Of a DNA stretch of 64,000 nt, positions 52,496-61,341 are shown in pieces. The notes under the pieces are model-generated. The model searched no databases and was not told where the DNA came from. It saw only the letters and a list, made by a program, of their open reading frames with translations. The DNA comes from JARYGU01 sp033795365 (lineage in GTDB: Bacteria; Pseudomonadota; Alphaproteobacteria; Rhizobiales; Rhizobiaceae). The number at the start of each line of letters is the position of its first letter. Positions within the stretch are counted from its first letter, which is position 1. Both the position numbers and the translations under genes were made by a program. Where the stretch lies: assembly GCA_033795365.1 (NCBI GenBank), contig JARYGU010000009.1, forward strand, positions 1-64,000. The letters are read 5' to 3'.

Positions 52496-55400
52496 TCAAG
52501 CGCCGGCGGTCTCTTTATGCGGAGTATGGTACGCGGCCCATTTTCCCATCAGTTCCCGCACGGTCTCGTCCCGTGACGCCTTCGTCGGAGCGCCGAGCAC
52601 GATGGCGATGCAACGCCGTCCGGACTGCAGCGCCGAGAATACGATATGGTTCCCCCGGCCTGCCAGGGTTCCGGTCTTGAGGCCGTCTGCTCCGGGAATT
52701 TCGCCGAGCAGGCGGTTCGTGTTCGCAAAGGTTCGGCCCCTCCAGGAGAAGCTTTGCTGTGCGCAGAGCACTGCTATCGCCGGGTGGCGGGTGTAGACGT
52801 GACGTGCCAGGGTGAGGACGTCGATAGCGGTTGTTTTCTGCTCGCTGCCGAGGCCGCTCGGCGAGGAGAAATACGTCTCGCACATTCCTATTTCTGCGGC
52901 CCGTCCGTTCAAGAGATCGGTGAAACGGGAGAGCGAGCCGCTGTGCCATTCGGCCAGCGCATTGGCCGCTTCGTTCGAGCTGACGACGGCGCAGGCCTTC
53001 ATCAGGGTCTCGACGTCGATCCGTTCGCCGGCGGAAAAGCCCCACCAGCTATCCACATTCGCAGCCGAAGCGGAGATGGGGATCGATCCGCCGCGGCTTT
53101 TGCCGAGTGCCTGCAGGCGTTCCTCTATGAGGCAAAGGGTCAGTATCTTGGTTATGGAGGCCGGAGGGTGCAGCTCCGTCTCGCGCTCGGCAAAAACCAC
53201 CCTTTCTTCTTTCACATCATAGAGAAGGGAACTTGTACCTGTCGGCCGCGGGGTGATCCGTAGCGGACCTTTTCCGTCGGTATCGGCCCGGCGTGTTGGA
53301 GCTTTCGCATGGTTGGTGGAACCATCGGCATTTTCCTTCATCCATGCCACCAGACGATGAATGCATGTGCTGTTCGATCCCTTGAACAGAACGACGTCTC
53401 CATCTGCCAGCTCGTTTTGCAGGATCGGCTTCATCTCGTCGGGCGAGCTTGCATAATATCCGCGCCGCGAGGCGGGAAGGAGGCTCCAGAAGCCGCTATA
53501 GAGACCGCCCGTGACATAGACGCGGTCGATCGGACTATCGGCCACCAGCGCGGCCAGTTCCCTGTGATAGGATTCCGCCTGTGGCCCGAGCTCTGCCATC
53601 TGGCCGAGGACGGCGATGCGCCGTGCCGTGCCGGCGGTCTGGCTCAAGCGGTGCAGCGCCGCCTTCATCGATCCCGGATTGGCATTGTAGGCGTCGTCGA
53701 TGATGGTGAGCCGCCGGCCGTTCATCGTCAGCCGCAACTCTTCTCCGCGTCCGGGAAGCGCGGCGAACGTCTCGATATTGGCAAGCACCGGCTCGAGAGG
53801 ATGGCCGAGTGCGGAAACGGCGGCCAGAACGGCGAGGCTGTTCAACGCCATGTGCATACCGGCCGCGCCTACTCGGTACCGGATTTCCCGCCCCATGACG
53901 CGGGCGGATACACGCTGTTCGTCCGCATCATAGTTCAGGAGCTGGAAATCGCAGTCCTGTGTCGTTCCGTAATGAACGACGCGCAGATTGCGGGCACGCG
54001 CCTCCTCATGCACCAACCGCCACTCCAGCATGTCGCGATTGAGGATCGCGACGGCTCCAGCGGACATGCCGCGGAAGATCGCGCTCTTGGTGCGGGCCAC
54101 GTCCGAAATCGTGCTGTCCGGTCCGAGATGAGCCGGCAGGATATTGGTGAAGATCGCAACGTCCGGCCGTGCCATGCGCGCGCTCTGCCCCATGTGGCCG
54201 ATTGCCAGCTCCAAAACCACATGCGGAATATCCCAGGCGAGCGATGCCAGGTTCCATGCGACGCCATGGGGCAGATTGGCGTTCTGCAAGCTCCTGCCGA
54301 CCGGTCCGAAGGTGGAAAGCGCACCGGCGAGCATTGCGACTGCCGTCGTCTTGCCAGCACTGCCGGTGATCGCCAGAACCTTGCCGGTCATCCGCGCCCT
54401 GGCGCTTCGCCCCAGAGACAGGATCGCCTCATCGACATCCGGAACGGCCAGGATCGGAATGCCGGGGGGGCGGACCAGACCGGGTTCGGCAGTGATGATT
54501 GCCGCCGGGGGCGGCTGCATGTTCCAAATTCTCCTCACCGGCACGCCCCTGGTGCCGCCGCTCGCACGCGCTGCAACCAGATTGCCCGCCTGCATGGCTG
54601 GAGCGTGGATGCAAAGCCCGCTCGCGGACCAGCCGGCCGGTGGCGCCACCAGCCAGACGCCTTTCGTTGCCTCCTCTATCTGGGCCGGCAGCCACTTCGG
54701 GGTGGTCGAAAGATCGCTCTCCGCCTGCCGGGGCGCCGCTGCCTCTGCGGCACCGTTGCGTTCGCCCTCATGCGCGCCATTGGAGCGGGCGATCAGATAT
54801 TTGCGATATGCGACGAAGCCCGACAGATAATGTTCCACGTCATCGATCCTGACCCGAAACGCGTGATGCCGGATGAAGAAAGAGCCGACGATACGCTCCG
54901 GCTTCTGGAAATACATCGCCATCTCAGGCCAGAAGTAACCGTTGAGCAGATGATGAGCCCGGAATTCCAGCGCCCGATAGAATTTCTCCAGATCGATCTC
55001 GGCCAGGAGGTGATGGAGCTCCGGCATTCTCTCGATGCGTTCCAGCATTTCGCGTGCCGCCGACATGAGTTCAAGGAGGGTCGGGAAGGTGGTGATCCGT
55101 TCGAGCACGAAGTCCAGGTAGCCGGCGACGTTCATGATGCCGAAGCGGAAATAACGTTCCTCCGGGCGATACCGGGTGAGCTCGTTCACGCAATATCCAA
55201 GCCAGTGGTCGTGATGTTTCCAATGGGAGTTGGCGATGAAATGTTCGAATCCCTTCTCAACCACTGCGAGCCAGCGCGGATCGCGGGTGAGATTGTAGAG
55301 GCGCATGAGGCCGAAGGCCGCCTCGCCTTCGTAATAGATCGTGCGGAAGACTTCCTTCACGGATAGGGCGGGGAAATGGAGCACATGAACGAAGGCGCCG

Positions 55401-56434
55401 GTCGTTTGGTCCTGCATCGCGCATATGCCCAGGGCCAGCTTTTCCAGAAGCGGCAGGAAATCGCGGGTGCCGGTGACCTCGCAATACTTGGCCAGGGCCA
55501 GGATGGCGACGGCATTGCCGCCGAGCTTGATTTCATCTCCGACGTCCACCAGAAAGGCGGCCTCGGTGCCGTCCGGCAGTTGCACGGTGCGGATGAGCGT
55601 CTTCGTGAGATAGGCGATCGACCGGGCGATCGCCGCCTTGAGTCTGGTATCTTGCGTCACCTCGAATGCCTCGATCATGGCATAGGTGGTGCTGGCGTGG
55701 CGCAGCGTGTTGTACGCCTCGATCTGGCGGTCGAAGCAGGGATGATAGCCGTATATGAAGGCTCCGTCCTTCTTGACCTGGCGGGCGAGGAAACCGGAGC
55801 TGGAACGGACGAGGGCGAGGACGTCGTCGCTTGAAAGCTGCCCCACATGCCGGCGTCCCGCGTCGGGTCCTACTCCATCGAGCATATGGACGCCGCCGGC
55901 GGCGTCGCAGAAGACGGCCCGGGTCGAGAAGGCGAAAATCTCGGCTCTATCGGAAAAATCGACGGCAAGGTCGCCGAACTTCCTTTCGGTGCCGATCCTG
56001 AAGTTCTTCTCGTTGACGACCGCGTGCGTCACCGTGTTCCCGCCGTAAAGCATGGCATTGGCGTTGAGTTCCTGTTCGAGAAAGGCCGCCTTGAACTCGC
56101 GGTCGAGGGCAACCCCGTGGCGGAAATAATTCCGCTTCGTCCGGGCCAGGCGTGCGCGCAACATGGCCCATGTGAGTGGTTCGGCAGCCTCGACCCAATC
56201 CACGCGCAGCCATTTGCCCGATATGCGCCGGGCCAGCATTGCGGAGCGCAACTCCATGAGTCCCTTCTGCCAGGCGGATTCGAAGTTCGCGCCGGATGCC
56301 TGAACGACATGCGCCCGATCGTTTCCGTCGCTGACGGAGAAGAATAGGTTGATTGCGGGATGGGGCGCGGCCAATTTTGGGCAATGCGCGGCGACAATCC
56401 TTCGAGCCTTTCCGAGTCGGGTTACGAAACTCAC
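52496..56434 (-). CDS. Toroid / MurF-like ligase / DD-peptidase-like fusion protein
   Basis: 1312 residues in three parts. Residues 1-150 are a short unrecognised domain; about 200-550 form repeated helical hairpins like an alpha/alpha toroid. Residues about 590-1035 are a Mur ligase: P-loop GSAGKT at 691-696 and the MurF signature DDAYNANPGSM at 913-923. Residues about 1065-1305 are a penicillin-binding S11-type peptidase: SITK at 1093-1096, SSN at 1152-1154, KTG at 1253-1255. No signal peptide or membrane helix is visible, so the peptidase-like domain should be cytoplasmic with the ligase, unlike ordinary DD-carboxypeptidases. GTG start at 56434, with GAGAGG nine bases upstream. It converges on the secretion operon, two bases apart. 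It may build or trim a non-peptidoglycan amide-linked product. Confidence 0.8.
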   Translation of the reverse strand: MSFVTRLGKARRIVAAHCPKLAAPHPAINLFFSVSDGNDRAHVVQASGANFESAWQKGLMELRSAMLARRISGKWLRVDWVEAAEPLTWAMLRARLARTKRNYFRHGVALDREFKAAFLEQELNANAMLYGGNTVTHAVVNEKNFRIGTERKFGDLAVDFSDRAEIFAFSTRAVFCDAAGGVHMLDGVGPDAGRRHVGQLSSDDVLALVRSSSGFLARQVKKDGAFIYGYHPCFDRQIEAYNTLRHASTTYAMIEAFEVTQDTRLKAAIARSIAYLTKTLIRTVQLPDGTEAAFLVDVGDEIKLGGNAVAILALAKYCEVTGTRDFLPLLEKLALGICAMQDQTTGAFVHVLHFPALSVKEVFRTIYYEGEAAFGLMRLYNLTRDPRWLAVVEKGFEHFIANSHWKHHDHWLGYCVNELTRYRPEERYFRFGIMNVAGYLDFVLERITTFPTLLELMSAAREMLERIERMPELHHLLAEIDLEKFYRALEFRAHHLLNGYFWPEMAMYFQKPERIVGSFFIRHHAFRVRIDDVEHYLSGFVAYRKYLIARSNGAHEGERNGAAEAAAPRQAESDLSTTPKWLPAQIEEATKGVWLVAPPAGWSASGLCIHAPAMQAGNLVAARASGGTRGVPVRRIWNMQPPPAAIITAEPGLVRPPGIPILAVPDVDEAILSLGRSARARMTGKVLAITGSAGKTTAVAMLAGALSTFGPVGRSLQNANLPHGVAWNLASLAWDIPHVVLELAIGHMGQSARMARPDVAIFTNILPAHLGPDSTISDVARTKSAIFRGMSAGAVAILNRDMLEWRLVHEEARARNLRVVHYGTTQDCDFQLLNYDADEQRVSARVMGREIRYRVGAAGMHMALNSLAVLAAVSALGHPLEPVLANIETFAALPGRGEELRLTMNGRRLTIIDDAYNANPGSMKAALHRLSQTAGTARRIAVLGQMAELGPQAESYHRELAALVADSPIDRVYVTGGLYSGFWSLLPASRRGYYASSPDEMKPILQNELADGDVVLFKGSNSTCIHRLVAWMKENADGSTNHAKAPTRRADTDGKGPLRITPRPTGTSSLLYDVKEERVVFAERETELHPPASITKILTLCLIEERLQALGKSRGGSIPISASAANVDSWWGFSAGERIDVETLMKACAVVSSNEAANALAEWHSGSLSRFTDLLNGRAAEIGMCETYFSSPSGLGSEQKTTAIDVLTLARHVYTRHPAIAVLCAQQSFSWRGRTFANTNRLLGEIPGADGLKTGTLAGRGNHIVFSALQSGRRCIAIVLGAPTKASRDETVRELMGKWAAYHTPHKETAGA

Positions 56435-56486
56435 GGCTATGAACCTCTCAAAACGATGTGGAGAAGTCTTCCGGGTCCGTGCAGCC

Positions 56487-57359
56487 TCAGGCGAGGAGCA
56501 GGGCGTCGGGAGAGAGAAGCGGCAGGCTTTCGATTGCAGGTTTGGCGAACAGGTAACCCTGCATCAGTGCCACGCCGAGAGACCGAAGCATGCGTGCCTG
56601 CCCATGCGTTTCGACGCCTTCCGCGACCAGCAGGATCTTCAGCCGGCTGCAGCTTTCCGAAAGGCTTGAAACGACGGCTTGGCGGGCGTCGCAGGTGTCG
56701 ATGCCGTCGATAAGGCCAATGTCGATCTTGACGAGGTCCGGCTTCAGGTTCACGAGCGTGTTCAGCCCGTTATAGCCGGCGCCGAAGTCGTCGAGGGCGA
56801 TCATGACGCCGCGGTTTCTGACCGCCGCAAGGCTTCTGCGCACCGCCCGCAGGTCGGCAATCGCCTTCTGCTCGGTAATCTCCAGGATCAACCGCCGCTC
56901 GCTGAAATTGAATTCGCGTGCGGATTGAATCGTCGTATGAATGCCGTGGCGGAGGTCGCATGCGGCGTCGGGCGTGATGTTGAGGCTCAGGCGCGTCTGC
57001 ATGCTTAGCGAGTGGGCCATCTGGATCGCCCGTTTTCTGCAAAGGGCGTCGAACATGTGAAGGTCGCGCGGCATGATACGTCCAAGGACGGATGCCGTAC
57101 TTTCGCCGTTCGGACTGCGCGCAAGGGCTTCGAAGGCAAAGACCTCTCGGCTCTCCGTGTCCACTATGGGCTGAAACGCCATGGTGAATTCGGGAAACCG
57201 GTTCGGCCGCTCCCGGGCCGTGTACCGCTTCACCGTCTCCTTGGCAAAACGGGCGCGCGAACTGGAGATATTCGCGGACAGCTCCTCGAGCCTGATATTG
57301 AGCTGGTGTATGTCGAGAGGTTCGGGCTGCGAAGATCTTGGCCTGTCCGTCAATACCAC
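56487..57359 (-). CDS. EAL-domain c-di-GMP phosphodiesterase
   Basis: 290 residues with a full EAL domain (about 55-288): EALAR, LSLNITP, LEITEQ, LDDFGAGYN, VKIDIGL and AEGVETHGQARML carry the metal- and substrate-binding residues and general base, so it is probably active in cutting c-di-GMP to pGpG. No sensor domain and no transmembrane helices. The start may be GTG 57359 or TTG 57353; the TTG is better placed after GGAGG. It lies 52 bp upstream of the fusion-protein gene and may be cotranscribed with it. Confidence 0.85.
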   Translation of the reverse strand: MVLTDRPRSSQPEPLDIHQLNIRLEELSANISSSRARFAKETVKRYTARERPNRFPEFTMAFQPIVDTESREVFAFEALARSPNGESTASVLGRIMPRDLHMFDALCRKRAIQMAHSLSMQTRLSLNITPDAACDLRHGIHTTIQSAREFNFSERRLILEITEQKAIADLRAVRRSLAAVRNRGVMIALDDFGAGYNGLNTLVNLKPDLVKIDIGLIDGIDTCDARQAVVSSLSESCSRLKILLVAEGVETHGQARMLRSLGVALMQGYLFAKPAIESLPLLSPDALLLA

Positions 57360-57651
57360 CTCCCCGGCATCCAGTCCGGTCGCCCGGTCGCGAAGTCCGA
57401 TCCCTCTCGAATGTATCGGCCGATGAATAATTCGCGGCCGCTACAATCATGGATGAATCTGACCACACCTCACGACATGGCGTCTTTATCATTGCGGGAA
57501 GCTTTTGGATAAAAACGATATCCGCGTAATGTTTTTTGGTAGGCGGCGAGATCGGTGGCCGGGCTGGCAAACGGACATCACGGAGCATGCAGGACCGGAT
57601 GCCTGTCAACAGGTATGCTGGCTCGGGGGGATCAGCGGTTCCGCGACGGCG

Positions 57652-57927
57652 CTAGGCTGCGGAACGCCGTTGCCGGGGTTTTCTGCCGGCCAGTGTTACC
57701 GTCCGGTTCTCCGCTTCCGGATGGGAGAGCCTTTCGAAGGGCGTCGAATCGGGCTCCAAAAAACTGGTCGCCAGATCGGCCAGCGCATGGGCGACCACTG
57801 CTCGGGGCCAGCCGGCCTTCTCCGCGGCGCAGTATAATTTCAGGAAGGCCGGTTCTATCGCAAGCTGACAGTCCAGATGATAGTCCAGGTGCGAAGACTC
57901 CTTCGCCGGAGGTGGAATTTTGACCAT
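57652..57927 (-). CDS. Small hypothetical protein
   Basis: 91 residues starting MVKIPPPAKESSHLDYHLDC, helical centre (LKLYCAAEKAGWPRAVVAHALADLATSF) and a basic tail. It looks like a conserved rhizobial small protein with unknown function, but I cannot name a family. The start is uncertain: GTG 57981 gives a longer form, and a TTGACA hexamer on the minus strand (57957-57952) lies close to the chosen ATG. Confidence 0.5.
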   Translation of the reverse strand: MVKIPPPAKESSHLDYHLDCQLAIEPAFLKLYCAAEKAGWPRAVVAHALADLATSFLEPDSTPFERLSHPEAENRTVTLAGRKPRQRRSAA

Positions 57928-58239
57928 AGCAAGTGTCGCGCTCAACTGTATTGTCAAAAACCTATCATATTCTTCGTACACGCGCGATATGCGATTAATA
58001 GGGGCATTCGCCGGGTGCGCGGATGCTATGTTTCTTCTGGCGCAGATTGAACGGAAGCCTCCGCTGGTTCGCGGGGCGTCATGAACTAATGACGAGGACC
58101 ATCCTCTTTCGCTCTATGCCGAACGCACGAAAATGCTCTTTCTCGTGCTTGCAAATTGCTTGCACGAGACGAATACAAGCCGCGTAAGCAAAGTCGCCCT
58201 GCGTCTCCGTCTCTTAATCACTTGGTTTTTTGAAGAAAC

Positions 58240-58314
58240 TGGAGCGGGTGAGGCGATTCGAACGCCCGACCCCAACCTTGGCAAGGTTGTGCTCTACCCC
58301 TGAGCTACACCCGC
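58240..58314 (-). tRNA. tRNA-Gly (GCC)
   Basis: 75-nt cloverleaf on the minus strand: acceptor GCGGGTG with CACCCGC, D arm GCTC-AGGGGTA-GAGC, anticodon arm AACCT-TGCCA-AGGTT (anticodon GCC), T arm GGGCG-TTCGAAT-CGCCT, discriminator T and encoded CCA. It would be read by a promoter with TTGCAT (58403-58398) and CATATA (58380-58375), 17 bp apart. Confidence 0.97.
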
Positions 58315-58374
58315 TCATCGCCAACGGCCCGGGGTAAGGATGGCCGAGGATCGCTGCGTTGCGGCGACGGGCGC

Positions 58375-58403
58375 TATATGGCTCAAGGTTTTTGCAAATG
58401 CAA
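58375..58403 (-). promoter_or_regulatory. Probable tRNA-Gly promoter
   Basis: TTGCAT, 17 bp, CATATA on the minus strand, about 60 bp before the tRNA 5' end. Confidence 0.45.
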
Positions 58404-58617
58404 CAGGGAAATGACGAGTCGCCCAAGAAAAATTCAAGGGCGATCGCCGGGATCGCCCCACTTCTTGTGTGCCTGCGGGTTGCTGTCGGCTGTTGCACCT
58501 TTGCGTCCGACATCCTATCAGCGGCGGAAGACGCCAACTCTTTGCGCCGGGCGCCGGGCGGTCTCAAGACGGGAAGCCGGATCGGGCGGCGCAACAGCCT
58601 GCAAGATGGAAGCAGAA

Positions 58618-59127
58618 ATGAGCGACAGACAGCCGAAGACGGATACCGAACTTTTCCAGTTTCTCGACAGCCTTGGCATTCGCCACACGACGAAGACGCA
58701 TGCGCCGGTCTTCACGGTCGCCGAATCGGTGGCGCTCAGGGACGAGATTGCGGGCGGGCACACCAAGAACCTGTTCCTCAAGGACAAGAAGGACAACTAT
58801 TTCCTGCTGACAGTCGAGGAACATGCGGTGGTCGACCTGAAGACGGTGCACGGGATCATCGGGGCAGCAGGCAGGGTCTCCTTCGGCAAGCCCGAAAAGC
58901 TGATGGAATATCTCGGCGTCATTCCCGGCGCCGTGACCGCATTCGGGGCCATCAACGATACCGGCGGCGCCGTGAAGGTGATCCTGGACGAGGATCTGAT
59001 GAAGTTCGACATCGTCAACGCGCATCCGCTTCGCAACGACGCCACCACATCCGTCGCCTCGCAGGATCTGCTTCGGTTCATCGAAGCAACGGGTCATGAG
59101 CCGCTTGTCTTGAAAGTAAGCGCCTGA
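58618..59127 (+). CDS. Prolyl-tRNA deacylase, YbaK/ProX type
   Basis: 169-residue free-standing editing domain that hydrolyses mischarged Ala-tRNA(Pro) (ProX/PrdX group of the YbaK superfamily). Family blocks are HAPVFTVAES, GGHTKNLFLKDKKDNYFL and GAVTAFGAINDTGGAVKVILDE. The start is ATG 58618, with GGAAG upstream; an in-frame ATG 58606 is possible. Free-standing gene, transcribed away from tRNA-Gly. Confidence 0.88.
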   Translation: MSDRQPKTDTELFQFLDSLGIRHTTKTHAPVFTVAESVALRDEIAGGHTKNLFLKDKKDNYFLLTVEEHAVVDLKTVHGIIGAAGRVSFGKPEKLMEYLGVIPGAVTAFGAINDTGGAVKVILDEDLMKFDIVNAHPLRNDATTSVASQDLLRFIEATGHEPLVLKVSA

Positions 59128-59206
59128 CATACGATTTCTAGCCTACTTTCGGCGATAATCCGGTAGAATTGCATATCAGTGCGGCGCAGGTCCGCGGGAG
59201 CAAACG

Positions 59207-60166
59207 ATGAACGCAGACAACAATCCCTATGCCGGGTCTTTCGGCGGCCAGATGAATGTCACGGCAAACTTCGGCGATGCGCCGACCCAGGACCTGATCA
59301 AGGATACCACGACGGCGAATTTCGCCCGCGACGTGCTCGAGGCTTCGCGCCAGCAGCCCGTCCTCGTCGATTTCTGGGCGCCCTGGTGCGGCCCCTGCAA
59401 GCAGCTGCAGCCGATCATAGAAAAGGTGGTCAAGGAAGGAGCGGGGCGCGTCAAGCTGGTGAAGCTCAATATCGACGAACACCCCTCTATCCCGGGGCAG
59501 CTCGGCATACAGTCGATCCCGGCGGTCGTTGCCTTCGTCGGCGGGCGTCCGGTGGACGGTTTCATGGGGGCGGTCCCCGAAAGCCAGGTCCGCCAGTTCA
59601 TAGACAAGATCGCCGGTCCTGCGGGTGCAGACGAGAAAGCGGAGATCGAGGCTGTCCTGGCGGAGGCGGAGGCGCTGTTCGAACAGAAAGACCTGGCGGG
59701 TGCGGCCGATCTCTACGGTGCGATCCTGCAGGCCGACCCGGAAAACGCCGCCGCACTTGCCGGCATTGCCGAATGCATGATCGCCGCCGGCCAGCTCGAC
59801 AGCGCCCGTCAGGCGCTTTCCGGCCTCGCCGAGGCCCTTGCCGCGGATCCTGCGATCGCCGCCGTCCTGAAGAAGCTCGACCAGATCGAGGAGGCGCGCA
59901 AGCTCGGCGATCCGACAGCGCTCGAACAGGCCCTGACGCTCAATCCGGACGATCACGAAGCGCGCATGAAGCTTGCGAAGATCCGCAATGTCGAAGGTGA
60001 CCGGCAGGCGGCGGCCGAACATCTGCTGACCATCATGAAACGGGATCGCGAATTTCAGGACGATGGCGCGAGGCGCGAGCTTCTCCAGTTCTTCGAAGTC
60101 TGGGGCGCGAAGGATCCGGCGACGATTTCGGCGCGCAGAAAGCTCTCGTCGCTGCTCTTTTCCTGA
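59207..60166 (+). CDS. Thioredoxin-TPR co-chaperone, CnoX/YbbN type
   Basis: 319 residues. N-terminal thioredoxin domain (about 25-135) with a canonical active site DFWAPWCGPCKQL and cis-Pro SIPAVVAF, followed by a C-terminal TPR-like region (about 145-315). This arrangement is that of CnoX/YbbN, which protects proteins under oxidative stress and hands them to chaperones. It keeps both active-site cysteines, unlike the E. coli protein. Often labelled trxA in rhizobial genomes. Confidence 0.88.
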   Translation: MNADNNPYAGSFGGQMNVTANFGDAPTQDLIKDTTTANFARDVLEASRQQPVLVDFWAPWCGPCKQLQPIIEKVVKEGAGRVKLVKLNIDEHPSIPGQLGIQSIPAVVAFVGGRPVDGFMGAVPESQVRQFIDKIAGPAGADEKAEIEAVLAEAEALFEQKDLAGAADLYGAILQADPENAAALAGIAECMIAAGQLDSARQALSGLAEALAADPAIAAVLKKLDQIEEARKLGDPTALEQALTLNPDDHEARMKLAKIRNVEGDRQAAAEHLLTIMKRDREFQDDGARRELLQFFEVWGAKDPATISARRKLSSLLFS

Positions 60167-60300
60167 CCGATTCCGCGCCATGCATGCCGCGTAAAAGCGT
60201 GCGACGGTTTTGCGATAACGACACGCACGAAAACAAAGTCTTGAGAATTTTGCGCTGTACCCCACATTTCGGAGATAGCAGCGTCATCAGGCAAACGCAT

Positions 60301-60330
60301 CCAGCCGATATCGCCAACGATTTCGGCTGG
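60301..60330. repeat. Hairpin in the cnoX-lon-like intergenic region
   Basis: 13-bp stem (60301-60313 with 60318-60330, one T-T mismatch) and a 4-nt loop, 93 bp before the LON-like gene; no T run follows. Confidence 0.5.
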
Positions 60331-60422
60331 ACCGCGCGCAAGCCGGAAATCTTCGGCCGTTGGAAACCAGCCGAGCCGGGGACCAGGCGGCGGATGGCGA
60401 CAGGGGATGGGAAGGCACTGCG

Positions 60423-61103
60423 ATGCAGGTGGGAAATGCTCGATATCTGACGCCGGATGACCTGCCGGACACGATCCCTGTGTTTCCGCTCACGGGTGCG
60501 CTGCTTTTGCCGGGTGGGCAACTTCCGCTCAACATATTCGAGCCGCGCTACCTTTCGATGTTCGACGATGCGCTGGCCGGCAGCCGGCTGATCGGTATGG
60601 TCCAGCCGGTCTTCGGCGATCATCGCACGGACGATCCTTCTGCGGATGCCCCGGCGCTTTGTCAGGTCGGCTGCATCGGCAGAATCACATCCTTCGCCGA
60701 AACCGGCGACGGACGATACATCACCTCCCTGACCGGCATCTGCCGCTATCGACTGATTTGCGAGACGCGGTCCTCCAAGGCGTACCGCATGTTCAAGATC
60801 GCTCCGTTCATTTCCGATCTCAGCGGAGCGGACGACGAGCGCAGCGTCGACCGGGAGGCGTTGCTTGCCGCCTTCAAGGCCTATCTCGATGCCAACAAGC
60901 TGGAGGCGGACTGGGAAAGCGTCGAGCGCGCGAGCAACATGACCCTCGTCAATTCCATGTCCATGATGTCGCCCTATGGTCCGGCGGAAAAGCAGGCACT
61001 GCTCGAAGCGCCGGATCTGAAGACCCGGGCCGAGACATTGATCGCCATCACCGAGATCGTGCTCGCCCGCAACTTCGGTGACATCGATACGGTGCTGCAA
61101 TAG
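60423..61103 (+). CDS. LON substrate-binding-domain protein
   Basis: 226 residues forming only the N-terminal substrate-binding (LAN) domain of Lon: IPVFPLTGALLLPGGQLPLNIFEPRY and RLIGMVQP are characteristic. There is no ATPase or protease domain, as is normal for this family (not a truncation). It starts at ATG 60423; the frame's extension upstream lacks a ribosome binding site. The next gene, a Trm112-like protein, begins 14 bp after its stop. Confidence 0.87.
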   Translation: MQVGNARYLTPDDLPDTIPVFPLTGALLLPGGQLPLNIFEPRYLSMFDDALAGSRLIGMVQPVFGDHRTDDPSADAPALCQVGCIGRITSFAETGDGRYITSLTGICRYRLICETRSSKAYRMFKIAPFISDLSGADDERSVDREALLAAFKAYLDANKLEADWESVERASNMTLVNSMSMMSPYGPAEKQALLEAPDLKTRAETLIAITEIVLARNFGDIDTVLQ

Positions 61104-61117
61104 GATGCGGTAGGCTC

Positions 61118-61306
61118 ATGGACGTCAAGACAAGCAGCGTCGATCCCAAGCTCCTGGAGCTTCTCGTTTGCCCCTACACCAAGGGCAGGCTCTCCTATGA
61201 CGCGGAAAAGAACGAGCTCGTCTCCGAAAAGGCGCGGCTCGCCTTTCCCATCAGGGACGGCATTCCCATCATGCTCGTTTCCGAGGCGCGCGAAATCAAG
61301 GATTGA
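61118..61306 (+). CDS. Trm112-family (UPF0434) small protein
   Basis: 62 residues with the YcaR/Trm112 fold: LLELLVCPYTKGRLSYD and the C-terminal FPIRDGIPIMLVSEARE. Only one cysteine remains, so it does not bind zinc through four Cys. Function in bacteria unclear; possibly a methyltransferase partner. It follows the LON-like gene by 14 bp in a probable operon. Confidence 0.9.
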   Translation: MDVKTSSVDPKLLELLVCPYTKGRLSYDAEKNELVSEKARLAFPIRDGIPIMLVSEAREIKD

Positions 61307-61341
61307 GCCTGAGGTTCACGCGGGAAGGCGAGGATGCTTCT

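Noticed and set aside
53309..55366. 685-codon plus-strand frame antisense to the fusion protein
   Set aside because: The minus-strand product has clear Mur-ligase and peptidase motifs; the plus frame has none.
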